Of a stretch of DNA of 64,000 nucleotides, positions 1 through 7,736 are shown piece by piece (positions within the stretch are counted from its first letter, which is position 1; every line of letters starts with the position of its first letter). The stretch comes from Pseudomonas reinekei. GTDB lineage: Bacteria; Pseudomonadota; Gammaproteobacteria; Pseudomonadales; Pseudomonadaceae. The notes under the pieces are model-generated. The model made no database searches. It had not been told where the DNA came from and saw only the letters and a program-made list of their open reading frames with translations. The stretch spans positions 1-64,000 of the forward strand of contig NZ_MSTQ01000001.1 in the NCBI RefSeq assembly GCF_001945365.1. The letters run 5' to 3'. Position numbers and translations under genes: made by a program.

Positions 1-63
1 GAGCACGAGGCCTGCGGCCTCGCGTTTGAATTCAGCGGAAAAAGAACGACGTTGTTTGGTCAT
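1..63 (-). mobile_element. IS3-family transposase OrfA, N-terminal part (runs off window)
   Basis: The minus strand from 63 to the window edge reads MTKQRRSFSAEFKREAAGLV, the usual opening of the OrfA (helix-turn-helix) protein of IS3-family elements. Only the first ~21 residues are inside the window, so whether the element is intact cannot be judged. The start ATG lies about 60 bp inside the terminal repeat at 97-122, as expected for this family. In the element OrfA binds the IS ends and, with OrfB, makes the transposase. Confidence 0.75.
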
Positions 64-96
64 CAGACACCTCTATCTGGCGAGCATTCTCGCCTA

Positions 97-122
97 AATG
101 GGTGTCCGGTTTCATTAGACCA
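97..122. repeat. IS3-family terminal inverted repeat (outer end)
   Basis: Read on the minus strand from 122, the sequence starts TGGTCTAATGAAACCGGACA, a typical IS3-family terminus beginning with TG. The element therefore extends leftwards out of the window, and unrelated sequence begins at about 123. The other end and any target duplication are not in view. Confidence 0.65.
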
Positions 123-205
123 CTACACAAATGCCATCATTTGCACGGCGCTGAGGCGGCCCATGACACCGTTCTCCCCTTATACAGACTCCCGGAGTAA
201 CCGTT

Positions 206-415
206 ATGGTGACGGATGCCAACAGCGCTTTGTTTCCTGACCATCACATGTACACCGATGCAGTGGACGCTATGAAGCGGTATCACCAAGCCCAAGCAGA
301 CGGTATCAGTGGCGCTGAGCTAGAGAGTCTACGGCTGTTAGCGGAACAAAGGTTTCAAGCAGTCACTGACTACCAGCTTCGCGCGCTTGGCGGGCCAATA
401 GAGCCCAGCCAATAG
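206..415 (+). CDS. Small hypothetical protein (69 aa)
   Basis: This ORF has a GGAG ribosome-binding site eight bases before its ATG. It encodes a soluble, mostly helical, weakly acidic protein without signal peptide, membrane segment or cysteines. The composition (regular use of A, E, L, Q, R) looks like real coding sequence, but no family is recognised. It lies between two IS3 relics, so it may be a passenger or a stranded remnant of a larger locus. No function is proposed. Confidence 0.5.
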   Translation: MVTDANSALFPDHHMYTDAVDAMKRYHQAQADGISGAELESLRLLAEQRFQAVTDYQLRALGGPIEPSQ

Positions 416-486
416 GAATGCAATGAATCGCCCCCAAGTTTCGTAGACACCTCTTTCCCTTAAACTGAGGCCAATTAGGAGGTGCC

Positions 487-583
487 ATGAGCAACCCGCG
501 TTACCCCGAAAAACTCAAAATGCAAGCAGTCAATCAAGTGACCGAAAAGGAACTGCCTGCCGTTGAGGTAGCGGAGCGTTGAT
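487..583 (+). pseudogene. IS3-family OrfA remnant (second, different IS)
   Basis: After an AGGAGG ribosome-binding site the frame reads MSNPRYPEKLKMQAVNQVTE, the start of another IS3-group OrfA, and stops after about 31 residues. The full protein is ~90-100 residues long. The ~60 bp before it (from about 430) resemble the left end of such an element. No OrfB follows, so only a left-end relic remains. It is a different sequence from the element at 1-122. Confidence 0.6.
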
Positions 584-1012
584 TATTCCGTTACCGACGT
601 GGCGGCAGATCCTTTGTAACATCCAAGTCCCCGAACCTGCGCACGTATCTGACGTAGTACGTGATTATACAAGTGGGCGATGTCAGATGTTCATAAATAG
701 CTCACGGGGCCGAGATTGCTGACTAAATGTTCTCGGAATTAGCGAGATTGTTGATCGATAGATGTTCATACACCTAGTTTTTCCGGCGCCTTTAGCCTCG
801 TCGCGACTACCTCGACGGCCCCAGTCTAGATGCTGATGGATGTTGGCTCTCAAAAAACCATGCTTTTGGATTTGGTTGAAAATCACGCAGAAGCTGGCCG
901 GCTCAGCATTGAGCAGTGTGGTTTGTTCCAGAACTGGTCATTCATGGCCCTCCTGACAGCCTCAATGGTGAAGTTCGGACTTGCCTCTAAGGACGTGGGG
1001 CCTGTTCAAGGA
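584..1012. other. No recognisable gene (429 bp)
   Basis: Both strands show only short ORFs with poor composition. No IS end, hairpin with T-tract or conserved protein was recognised. It lies between an IS relic and the iclR-type gene and is probably scrambled junction sequence. Confidence 0.5.
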
Positions 1013-1810
1013 TTAGCGTGAGTCGCTATCGACACTGGCGCGGATCTTGTCCGCCAGCGCCATCAACGGCGCGGCGTAACACGTCACGACAGCATCGATA
1101 GACTTTGGTGTGGATAGGCTGATATTCAAAATATGGTCCTGATAGTTACGGATGCCGAGTGGGGTTGAAATAGCCACGACTTCGGCCTGCCAGGACGCAG
1201 CGCAATACCCTCGAAGTCGCACGCTTTCGCAGGCTTCGGCAATCTCCGTTTCCAATACTGTCCACCTGGCATCGCAGCGTCTCGACTTGAAGTTCGCCAT
1301 CAGCGCTTGCCGCTCTTTCGTGCCAATCGTCGCCAGGTAAGCGCGCCCCAAGGAAGTGAACTCCATGGGGACTCGCTGCCCGGTTTGTACGGTTCGTGGG
1401 GTGTTTTTACGGCTCAGTCGGATGGACTCCAGGTAAATCATCTCATCGCGGTCGGCGGCGGCCAGCCCCACATTCACGCCTAACGCGTGGGCCGCTTCGC
1501 GCATTAAGGGCGCAGCGATCTGCACCAGCGAACTGCTGTTGTACATGGCGTTGGCGAAGCAGAGGGTGGCGGGTGCGAGGCGATAGGCACTGTGTTGGCG
1601 GTCGTACACCAGCATGCCGCTGTGGATCAGCGTTTGGGTCAGGCGACTGATCGTGGACTTGGACAAACCTGTGCGTTCGCTGATGTCGCCATTCCCCAAG
1701 TACTCGGTGCCCGCGCGAAAGGCTCGCAGGATTTCAAGGCCGCGCTCCAGCGAACGGTTGATCGGCGCCTTGCCGGCACCCGGCGTATCAAACCCGTCGT
1801 CCTCTTTCAT
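1013..1810 (-). CDS. IclR-family transcriptional regulator
   Basis: A 265-aa protein with the two IclR parts: an N-terminal winged helix-turn-helix at about residues 18-80 (GDISERTGLSKSTISRLTQT) and a C-terminal effector-binding domain with the conserved hydrophobic core to ~260. IclR proteins are tetrameric ligand-controlled activators or repressors of catabolic operons. It is divergent from the enoyl-CoA hydratase gene with 120 bp between. A TTCCA-N5-TGGAA dyad begins four bases upstream of its ATG, and a second copy precedes the ABC transporter operon, so it very probably controls both and itself. The effector is unknown; an acyl-CoA or the free acid is plausible. Confidence 0.85.
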   Translation of the reverse strand: MKEDDGFDTPGAGKAPINRSLERGLEILRAFRAGTEYLGNGDISERTGLSKSTISRLTQTLIHSGMLVYDRQHSAYRLAPATLCFANAMYNSSSLVQIAAPLMREAAHALGVNVGLAAADRDEMIYLESIRLSRKNTPRTVQTGQRVPMEFTSLGRAYLATIGTKERQALMANFKSRRCDARWTVLETEIAEACESVRLRGYCAASWQAEVVAISTPLGIRNYQDHILNISLSTPKSIDAVVTCYAAPLMALADKIRASVDSDSR

Positions 1811-1814
1811 CGTG

Positions 1815-1829
1815 TTCCATCCAGTGGAA
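1815..1829. promoter_or_regulatory. Probable IclR operator, copy 1
   Basis: Perfect 5-bp arms TTCCA and TGGAA separated by TCCAG. The centre (1822) is exactly 16 bp upstream of a candidate -35 box (TTGTCA, 1838-1843), with TAGACT as -10 after a 16-bp spacer, driving the hydratase operon. The same arrangement recurs at 4842-4892. The operator also touches the regulator's own start, which suggests autoregulation. Confidence 0.7.
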
Positions 1830-1837
1830 TTGCCGGA

Positions 1838-1865
1838 TTGTCAATCATGGGGAGCTCCATAGACT
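1838..1865 (+). promoter_or_regulatory. Candidate sigma70 promoter for hydratase/CoA-ligase operon
   Basis: TTGTCA (1838-1843), a 16-bp spacer and TAGACT (1860-1865), located 16 bp downstream of the centre of the TTCCA-N5-TGGAA dyad. The -10 box is weak, which fits a promoter needing an activator bound around -50. Not tested. Confidence 0.5.
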
Positions 1866-1930
1866 CGGGATCAGCGCAAGGCCCTTCAGTTTGGGCTGCT
1901 GCCATGCCAACAACAAGAGAGAGATTCCCC

Positions 1931-2740
1931 ATGACGATGTTGCAAAGTGTTACCTCGCCCATCCACATGGCCGTCGATGACGATGGCATCGCGGTGCTGA
2001 CCCTTAATCGACCCGAAGCGCGCAACGCCATCAGCGACGAGATGCGCAGCCACATGATCGAGTTGCTGGAAGAAGTGGCCGCAAACAGCCAGATTCGCGC
2101 CCTCATCATCACCGGTACCGGCAAAGGCTTCTGCGCAGGCGGCGACATCAAGGGCATGGAAAAACGCATGAGCGCACCGGCGGGCGAGGTGGCCTATAAC
2201 GGCTGGAAGCGCCAGCAGCGCGTGCATCATGCGGTCTCCCTATTGCTCAACCTGCCCAAGCCGACCCTGGCTGCTGTCAATGGTGCCGCCACGGGGCTGG
2301 GTTGCGACCTGGCACTGAGCTGCGATTTCGTGGTGTCCTCCCGGCAAGCCAGCTATGCCATGAGTTATATCGCTCGGGGCCTGATCCCCGACGGCGGCGG
2401 CTTGTACCTGTTGCCGCGTCGAGTCGGATTGCCCAAAGCCAAGGAACTGATTTACACCGGTCGCCGCGTAGAGCCCGACGAAGGGCTGGCGATCGGCCTG
2501 GTGGACCGAGTGGTCGAACATGACGATCTCCTGGACGAAACCCGGCGCTGGGCATTGGAACTCTCCGCCGGCTCGGCGACCGCACTGGCATTGAGCAAAT
2601 CCATCCTTAACAACAGCTTCGAACTCACCCAGGCCCAGGTCTTGGCCATGGGCAGCCAGGCGCAAGGCATTTGCTACACCTCGGCCGAGCATCAGGCGTC
2701 GGTGGCGGCTTTTCTGGCGGCCAAAGCGAAGAGGGCATGA
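1931..2740 (+). CDS. Enoyl-CoA hydratase/isomerase family protein
   Basis: A 269-aa crotonase-fold protein. Visible marks are the CoA/oxyanion-hole segment FCAGGDIKGM at about residues 63-72 and the second oxyanion segment NGAATGLGCDLAL. A PaaG-like active-site stretch IPDGGGLYLLPR follows, with Asp where classical hydratases have the catalytic Glu. It probably hydrates or isomerises an enoyl-CoA made by the adjacent CoA ligase. ATG 1931 is chosen because homology starts there and an AGAGAGA stretch precedes it; the open frame extends far upstream only across the iclR region. Its stop overlaps the start of the CoA-ligase gene (ATGA), so the two are translationally coupled. Confidence 0.88.
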   Translation: MTMLQSVTSPIHMAVDDDGIAVLTLNRPEARNAISDEMRSHMIELLEEVAANSQIRALIITGTGKGFCAGGDIKGMEKRMSAPAGEVAYNGWKRQQRVHHAVSLLLNLPKPTLAAVNGAATGLGCDLALSCDFVVSSRQASYAMSYIARGLIPDGGGLYLLPRRVGLPKAKELIYTGRRVEPDEGLAIGLVDRVVEHDDLLDETRRWALELSAGSATALALSKSILNNSFELTQAQVLAMGSQAQGICYTSAEHQASVAAFLAAKAKRA

Positions 2741-4830
2741 GCATGGATAATATTTCCCGCCTGATGAACCCGCGCAGTGTCGCGGTGATCGGCGCTTCCG
2801 GCGATGCACAAAAAACCTCCGGACGGCCCATCGCATTCCTGCGCAAACATGGCTTCGAAGGCCGCTTGTATCCGGTCAACCCGCGGTACACCGAGATCGA
2901 TGGGTTGACCTGCTATCCCTCTATCGCCGCACTACCAGAGGTGCCGGACGCCGCTATCATCCTGCTCGGGCCTGAGCGTGCCAACCAGGCCGTTGCCGAA
3001 CTGGCGGCCATGGGCACGCCGGCGGCCATCGTGCTTGCCGGTGGCTATGGCGAGGCTGGCGAAGCGGGCGTCGCGCGCCAACAGGCCTTGCACAAGGCGC
3101 GAGGCAACATGCGCATCCTGGGTCCGAACACCATCGGCCTGATCAACCTTACCCAGGGCATCACCTTGTCGGCCAGCGGTGCGCTGGATCAGGATGCATT
3201 GAGAGCGGGTAACATCGCAGTCATTTCCCAGAGTGGCGGGATCCTGGGATCGCTCCTGTCCCGTGGTGCTGCCGCCGGCATCGGCTTTTCCAAGCTGGTG
3301 GCAACCAGCAACGAAGTCGACCTGGACGTCGCCGATTTCGTCGATTACTTGGTAGATGACGACGCCACCGAAGTCATTGCTCTTTACCTTGAAGGGCTGC
3401 GCGACACCGAGAAATTCAGCCGCGCAGCACTCAAGGCGCGAGCCGCCGGCAAGCCCATCGTGGTGTTCAAGGTCGGGCGCTCCGAAGCTGGGGCCCGTTC
3501 AGCTGCTTCCCATACCGGTGCCCTGGCCGGCGCCGACGCACTCTACGACGTGTACTTCAAACAACTGGGCATCGTGCGGGCACAGACGTTTGCCGATCTG
3601 CTCGACCTGCCGTTCGCGTTGGCCAGCCGGCGCACGATGGCGGGTAACCGGGTGGCGATTCTGACCTCGACCGGCGGCGCGGGCACGCTGATTGCCGATG
3701 CCCTGGGCGCCAATGGTTTCGACACGCCGCCGCCGGGGGAGGCCACCGCTGCACGTTTGCGTGATCTGGACCTCGGTGACCAGGCGGTGCTCGACCGTAA
3801 CCCCATCGACCTGACCCTGGCCGGCCTGCAGCCGCAGATCATGCAAGAAGCCATGCGCATCCTGCTGGAAAGCGCGGACTACGACGCGGTGATCAGTGTG
3901 GTGGGATCATCCGGTGTCGCGCGCCCGACGCTGATGGCGGACGCGATCCGTGACAGCCAGCGCGACAGCAGCAAGCCTGTGCTTGCCTATGTCAGCCCGT
4001 ACGCACCGCAAGCCTTGCTACGTATCAACAGCAACCAGGGCGTCGCCTTTACTGCGCCGGAGGCTTGCGCGAGTGCATTGCTGGCACTCAAAGCCAAAGC
4101 CTGCATTGTTCAGGACACGCCGCGAGCGCAATCAAGCCGTCAGCATATGAGCGCCGAGGACGTCGAGCAGTTGCCCAGTGGAACCCTGGATGAACAGCAG
4201 AGCAAAGCCCTGTTTACTCGTTTCGGCGTGCCCGTCACTCGTGAGCAGGCGGTCGCGGATGCCGGCGAGGCAATCGAGGCCGCCCGGGCGCTCGGCCCGA
4301 ACGTGGTGCTCAAGGTGCTGTCCGAGCGCATCCCTCACAAGACCGAAGTCGGTGGTGTTGCGCTCGGCCTGAGCGAACACAGCATTGGTCAGGCGTTGGA
4401 CGACATGCGCGGCGTGGTCACGCAGAAGGCCGGGTTCGCGCCCGAGCGTTTCCTTGTCCAGGAGATGGTCAGTGGCGGACATGAGCTGATCCTCGGCTTC
4501 CATCGCGACCCACAACTGGGGCCGGCGTTGCTGCTGGGTATGGGCGGTGTCAGCGCCGAACTGCTGCGCGATACCAGCATGCGATTGCTGCCGATCTCGC
4601 GCAATGACGCGGACGCAATGCTGCGGGAGCTGAAAACCTTCGCGCTGCTCGACGGTTATCGCGGCGCGCCCAAGGCCGATGTCAACGCGTTGGTCGACTG
4701 CATCCTCGCCTTCGCCGATATGGCCACCACCCTGGGAACAAAGCTGCAAGAGGCCGAGATCAACCCCTTGCGCGTGCTGGCCGAAGGGCAGGGCGTGAGG
4801 GCCGTTGATGGCCTCACGCTGCTGGCCTGA
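2737..4830 (+). CDS. Acyl-CoA synthetase, ADP-forming (acetate--CoA ligase family)
   Basis: A 697-aa single-chain ADP-forming CoA ligase. An N-terminal CoA-binding Rossmann domain (SVAVIGASGD near residue 12) is followed by a succinyl-CoA-ligase-like domain with the phosphorylated histidine in ASHTGALAG near residue 257, and a C-terminal ATP-grasp domain (~480-697). The family makes acyl-CoA from a carboxylate, CoA and ATP through a phosphohistidine. The start overlaps the hydratase stop by 4 bp. It presumably activates the acid imported by the ABC system downstream. The substrate is not deducible. Confidence 0.88.
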   Translation: MSMDNISRLMNPRSVAVIGASGDAQKTSGRPIAFLRKHGFEGRLYPVNPRYTEIDGLTCYPSIAALPEVPDAAIILLGPERANQAVAELAAMGTPAAIVLAGGYGEAGEAGVARQQALHKARGNMRILGPNTIGLINLTQGITLSASGALDQDALRAGNIAVISQSGGILGSLLSRGAAAGIGFSKLVATSNEVDLDVADFVDYLVDDDATEVIALYLEGLRDTEKFSRAALKARAAGKPIVVFKVGRSEAGARSAASHTGALAGADALYDVYFKQLGIVRAQTFADLLDLPFALASRRTMAGNRVAILTSTGGAGTLIADALGANGFDTPPPGEATAARLRDLDLGDQAVLDRNPIDLTLAGLQPQIMQEAMRILLESADYDAVISVVGSSGVARPTLMADAIRDSQRDSSKPVLAYVSPYAPQALLRINSNQGVAFTAPEACASALLALKAKACIVQDTPRAQSSRQHMSAEDVEQLPSGTLDEQQSKALFTRFGVPVTREQAVADAGEAIEAARALGPNVVLKVLSERIPHKTEVGGVALGLSEHSIGQALDDMRGVVTQKAGFAPERFLVQEMVSGGHELILGFHRDPQLGPALLLGMGGVSAELLRDTSMRLLPISRNDADAMLRELKTFALLDGYRGAPKADVNALVDCILAFADMATTLGTKLQEAEINPLRVLAEGQGVRAVDGLTLLA

Positions 4831-4841
4831 GGCGCCACCTG

Positions 4842-4856
4842 TTCCACTGTGTGGAA
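4842..4856. promoter_or_regulatory. Probable IclR operator, copy 2
   Basis: TTCCA-CTGTG-TGGAA, the same dyad as at 1815-1829. The match extends further: in both copies TGGAAT is followed after four bases by GGATTG, which runs into the -35 box. Centre 4849 is 16 bp from the -35 start. Confidence 0.75.
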
Positions 4857-4864
4857 TAGGTGGA

Positions 4865-4892
4865 TTGACCCTCACCCCCCCGGTTTCATAAT
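4865..4892 (+). promoter_or_regulatory. sigma70-type promoter of the ABC importer operon
   Basis: TTGACC (4865-4870), a 16-bp spacer and CATAAT (4887-4892). It lies 12 bp beyond the operator and in the gap between the CoA-ligase stop and the transporter genes. The predicted transcript start is near 4899, leaving a leader of about 110 bases before the ATPase gene. Confidence 0.6.
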
Positions 4893-4935
4893 CAAGACAG
4901 CTTCATCAACGACTCATAAAAACAAGTAGGTCGCT

Positions 4936-5025
4936 ATGAACATACTGAATTGCACATCGAATCAACGGCTCCCTTTGGGCAACCTCCATTTTCAGAGCGG
5001 GGGCCCATCATGCCTGTCGCATTGA
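4936..5025 (+). CDS. Possible small leader ORF (29 aa) before the ABC ATPase
   Basis: ATG 4936 opens a 29-codon frame preceded by an AGTAGG sequence at a plausible distance. It ends with TGA at 5023-5025, just after the ATPase start at 5010, so the two would overlap and could be translationally coupled. The peptide has no recognisable features. It may be a real leader peptide or chance. Confidence 0.25.
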   Translation: MNILNCTSNQRLPLGNLHFQSGGPSCLSH

Positions 5026-5858
5026 AAGCCATTACCCAGCCTAAAGGCGCTGAAAGAGAAGAGCAGGTTTCATCGCTCATCCAGTTCATCGGCGTGTCCA
5101 AATCCTTCACCGTCAAGGGTGTTGCCAAGCAGGCCTCGCATAGCATCAACCTGTCGATCAAGAAGGGCGAAGTGGTCACCGTGGTAGGGCCGTCGGGCTG
5201 CGGCAAGTCCACCTTGCTGAACATGGTCGCGGGGTTGTTTGCGCCCACCGAAGGGCAGGTGGTCTACAACGGCAAGGCCGTTTGCGGGGTCAATGGCCGT
5301 ACCGGCTACATGACCCAGAGTGACCACTTGCTGCCTTGGCGTGATGTGGTCGGCAACATTGCCGTGCCTTTGGAGATCCAGGGCATGGCTAAGGCCGAAC
5401 GCCGCGTACGCATCCAGGAACTGGTTCGCCTCGTGGGCCTGGAAGGCTTCGAAAAATCCTACCCCAGTCAGCTATCCGGTGGCATGCGTAAACGTGCGGC
5501 GCTGGCCCGCCTGCTGGCGTATGACCCTGAAACCCTACTGATGGACGAGCCGTTCGCGGCACTGGATGCGCAACTGCGCATGCGCATGCAGACCGAGCTG
5601 ATCCGTCTCAGTCGCCGGTTGAACAAGACGGTCATCTTTGTCACCCACGATTTGGATGAGGCCGTGGCACTCGGCGATCGCTGTCTGATCTTCGCCGGCC
5701 GCCCCGGCACCATCGTCAAGGACGTGCAGATTCCCCTGGGCGAGGAGCGAAACATTCTGCAGTTGCGCAAAGACCCGCGCTATCACCAGCTCTGCGGCGA
5801 CTTGTGGGACTTCATGACCCCGTCTTTGAACGATGCAGCAAAGGATAACCAAGCATGA
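5010..5858 (+). CDS. ABC transporter ATP-binding protein (nitrate/sulfonate/taurine type)
   Basis: A 282-aa ABC ATPase of the SsuB/TauB/NrtD class. Walker A is GPSGCGKST, the Q-loop is MTQSDHLLPWRD, the signature is LSGGMRKRAALAR, Walker B is LLMDEPFAALD, and the switch histidine is in FVTHDLDEA. It powers import through the permease at 5855. ATG 5010 has a GGGGG stretch upstream; a longer TTG start at 4950 is possible but less likely. The stop overlaps the permease start by 4 bp. With the binding protein at 6659 it forms a full importer, probably for the acid used by this cluster. Confidence 0.88.
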   Translation: MPVALKAITQPKGAEREEQVSSLIQFIGVSKSFTVKGVAKQASHSINLSIKKGEVVTVVGPSGCGKSTLLNMVAGLFAPTEGQVVYNGKAVCGVNGRTGYMTQSDHLLPWRDVVGNIAVPLEIQGMAKAERRVRIQELVRLVGLEGFEKSYPSQLSGGMRKRAALARLLAYDPETLLMDEPFAALDAQLRMRMQTELIRLSRRLNKTVIFVTHDLDEAVALGDRCLIFAGRPGTIVKDVQIPLGEERNILQLRKDPRYHQLCGDLWDFMTPSLNDAAKDNQA

Positions 5859-6622
5859 ATATTTTCCTTGGACGCCTGGCGATTTTCATCGTGCTTTTCG
5901 GCACCTGGCAACTCGCCTCGGGGCCGTTGATCGACCCCTTCTTCGTCAGCTCACCCAGCGAGATCGCTGGCAAGTTCTACGAGTTGGTCATCAGTGGCAG
6001 GCTGTTTTCCCATGGCGGGATCACGGTGGTGGAAACCCTTGCAGGCTTCGTACTGGGGGCGACCGTCGGGATTGGGGTGGGGCTGTTGCTGGGGCGTAAC
6101 GAATTGCTGGCCAAGCTACTCGATCCGATCCTGATCTCGATCTACAGCTTGCCCAAAGTGGCCCTGGCGCCGCTGTTCATCATGTGGTTCGGCATTGGCA
6201 TCGAGATGAAGATCATCCTGACCGCCACCATCGTGTTCTTCCTGGTGTTCCTCAACACCTACAGCGGCGTGCGTGCGGTTGACCGCGAGCAGTTGGAGAT
6301 CCTGCGCCTGATGGGCGCCCGCGAACATCACCTGATCACCAAAGTGGTGTTCCCCTCGGCGATCCAATGGGTGTTCACCGGCCTCAAGCTCTCGGTGCCG
6401 TATGCCCTGATCGGCGCCATCGTCGGCGAAATCATGGCCTCCAATCGCGGGCTCGGTTACCTGCTGCAAGATGCAGCCGGGCAGTTGGACACCGCCGGCG
6501 TATTCGCCGCACTGGTCGCGATTATCGCCCTGGCACTGCTGCTGCAAGCGGTTGTACGGATGGTGGAAACCCGTCTCATGCCGTGGAAAAAAGACCTGGG
6601 TGATCGTGAAGCTTCGGTTTGA
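5855..6622 (+). CDS. ABC transporter permease (SsuC/TauC type)
   Basis: A 255-aa inner-membrane protein with about six hydrophobic segments. It carries a BPD_transp_1-type cytoplasmic loop, REHHLITKVVFPSAI near residue 150, which corresponds to the EAA motif docking on the ATPase. The start ATG overlaps the ATPase stop. It forms the membrane channel of the importer, presumably as a homodimer. The closest families are sulfonate, taurine and pyrimidine-precursor uptake permeases, and these are used for many organic acids in pseudomonads. Confidence 0.87.
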   Translation: MNIFLGRLAIFIVLFGTWQLASGPLIDPFFVSSPSEIAGKFYELVISGRLFSHGGITVVETLAGFVLGATVGIGVGLLLGRNELLAKLLDPILISIYSLPKVALAPLFIMWFGIGIEMKIILTATIVFFLVFLNTYSGVRAVDREQLEILRLMGAREHHLITKVVFPSAIQWVFTGLKLSVPYALIGAIVGEIMASNRGLGYLLQDAAGQLDTAGVFAALVAIIALALLLQAVVRMVETRLMPWKKDLGDREASV

Positions 6623-6658
6623 CCTGTTCATAACGCACAAGAAAATACAGGTGTACAT

Positions 6659-7654
6659 ATGTCTATTAAAACGCTGATTGCAAAGATGGGCCTGGTCGCT
6701 TCGCTGGTGGCCGCGAGCGCCGGCGCACATGCGCAGGACATCAAGGTTGCCCTGGGCACCGACGGCTTCGTGCACATGCCGCTGTTCGTGGCGGTGGATG
6801 GCGGCTATTTCAAGAAGCAGGGTATGAATGTCGAATTGATCAAGTTCAAGGGCGGTGGCGCCGCGACTTCGGGCCTGGCCAGTCGAACCGTGGAGTTCTG
6901 TTCGTGCGCGATCCAGAATTCGATCAACGCTAAATTGAAGGGCGCTGATCTAACCCTTCTGGGGCGCCTGGTGGGACAGTATGCAAGTAACGTGGTCATC
7001 AGCCAGAAGAAAGCCGACCAACTCAGCCTGACCGCGCAGACCCCTATGGAAGAACGCCTGAAGGCGATGAAAGGCTTGAAGATCGCCGTCAGCGGTGCGG
7101 GTGGCAGCGCCGATTTCCTGGTGCGCTTCCTCGGTGAAAAGGGTGGCCTTTCGGCAGAGAAAGACTTCACCCTGCTTTACCTCAACAGCGCCAGCGCCAT
7201 TCTGACCGCGTTCTCCCAAGGACGAATCGATGGCTTTGCCTTGTCCTCGCCCACCTCGGACAGCGCGATTATCGAGCACAAAGGGTTCACGCTGTTGGAC
7301 ATGGCCGACGGGCAGGTCAAGGAGCTTGATGGCTACCCTTCGATTGCCTTGAGCGCGCGCAAACAGTGGGCCGATGAAAACCCGAAAACCGTCAAACAGT
7401 TCCTCGACGGCCTCGCGCAAGCGACCAAGCTGATCAACGAAGACCCTGAGCAAGCGATGAAACTCGTGCGTGCTCGTTTTGAAGGCACGCCGGACAATGT
7501 CTACGCAGCGGCGTGGAAGTCCAACAAACACTCGTTCCCGCAAACGCCTTATCTGAGCGAAGACGACGTGGCCCGGGCCATTGCGTTTCTCGGCAAGATT
7601 CAGGGCCAATCGATTCCTGGCAAGGCCAGCGACTACATGACCTCAGTACGCTGA
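6659..7654 (+). CDS. ABC transporter periplasmic substrate-binding protein (NMT1/SsuA-like)
   Basis: A 331-aa protein with a clear Sec signal peptide (hydrophobic core LVASLVAAS, cleavage after AHAQ at about residue 26). A type-2 periplasmic binding fold of the NMT1/SsuA family follows, containing MPLFVAVDGGYFKKQGMNVE. It delivers the ligand to the permease. It lies 36 bp after the permease in the same operon. The lack of CoA or sulfonate-monooxygenase genes of the ssu or tau kind, and the presence of acyl-CoA genes, argue for a carboxylic-acid ligand. Confidence 0.85.
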   Translation: MSIKTLIAKMGLVASLVAASAGAHAQDIKVALGTDGFVHMPLFVAVDGGYFKKQGMNVELIKFKGGGAATSGLASRTVEFCSCAIQNSINAKLKGADLTLLGRLVGQYASNVVISQKKADQLSLTAQTPMEERLKAMKGLKIAVSGAGGSADFLVRFLGEKGGLSAEKDFTLLYLNSASAILTAFSQGRIDGFALSSPTSDSAIIEHKGFTLLDMADGQVKELDGYPSIALSARKQWADENPKTVKQFLDGLAQATKLINEDPEQAMKLVRARFEGTPDNVYAAAWKSNKHSFPQTPYLSEDDVARAIAFLGKIQGQSIPGKASDYMTSVR

Positions 7655-7736
7655 TACCCCTCTCAACATTGACGCACGTATCGGCCCACCGACCTCAGCC
7701 GAGTTCGGTGTGGCTGAGTACGGCCCGGAATCCCTC

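Noticed and set aside
830..1021. A 63-aa plus-strand ORF between the IS relics and the iclR-type gene
   Set aside because: No ribosome-binding site and composition not clearly coding; it overlaps the 3' end of the regulator gene.
2240..2836. Long minus-strand open frame inside the hydratase gene
   Set aside because: Mirror ORF in GC-rich coding sequence; no homology, and the plus-strand protein has clear motifs.
6116..6775. 219-aa minus-strand ORF across permease and binding-protein genes
   Set aside because: Antisense shadow rich in His, Gln and Asp, typical of complementary frames.
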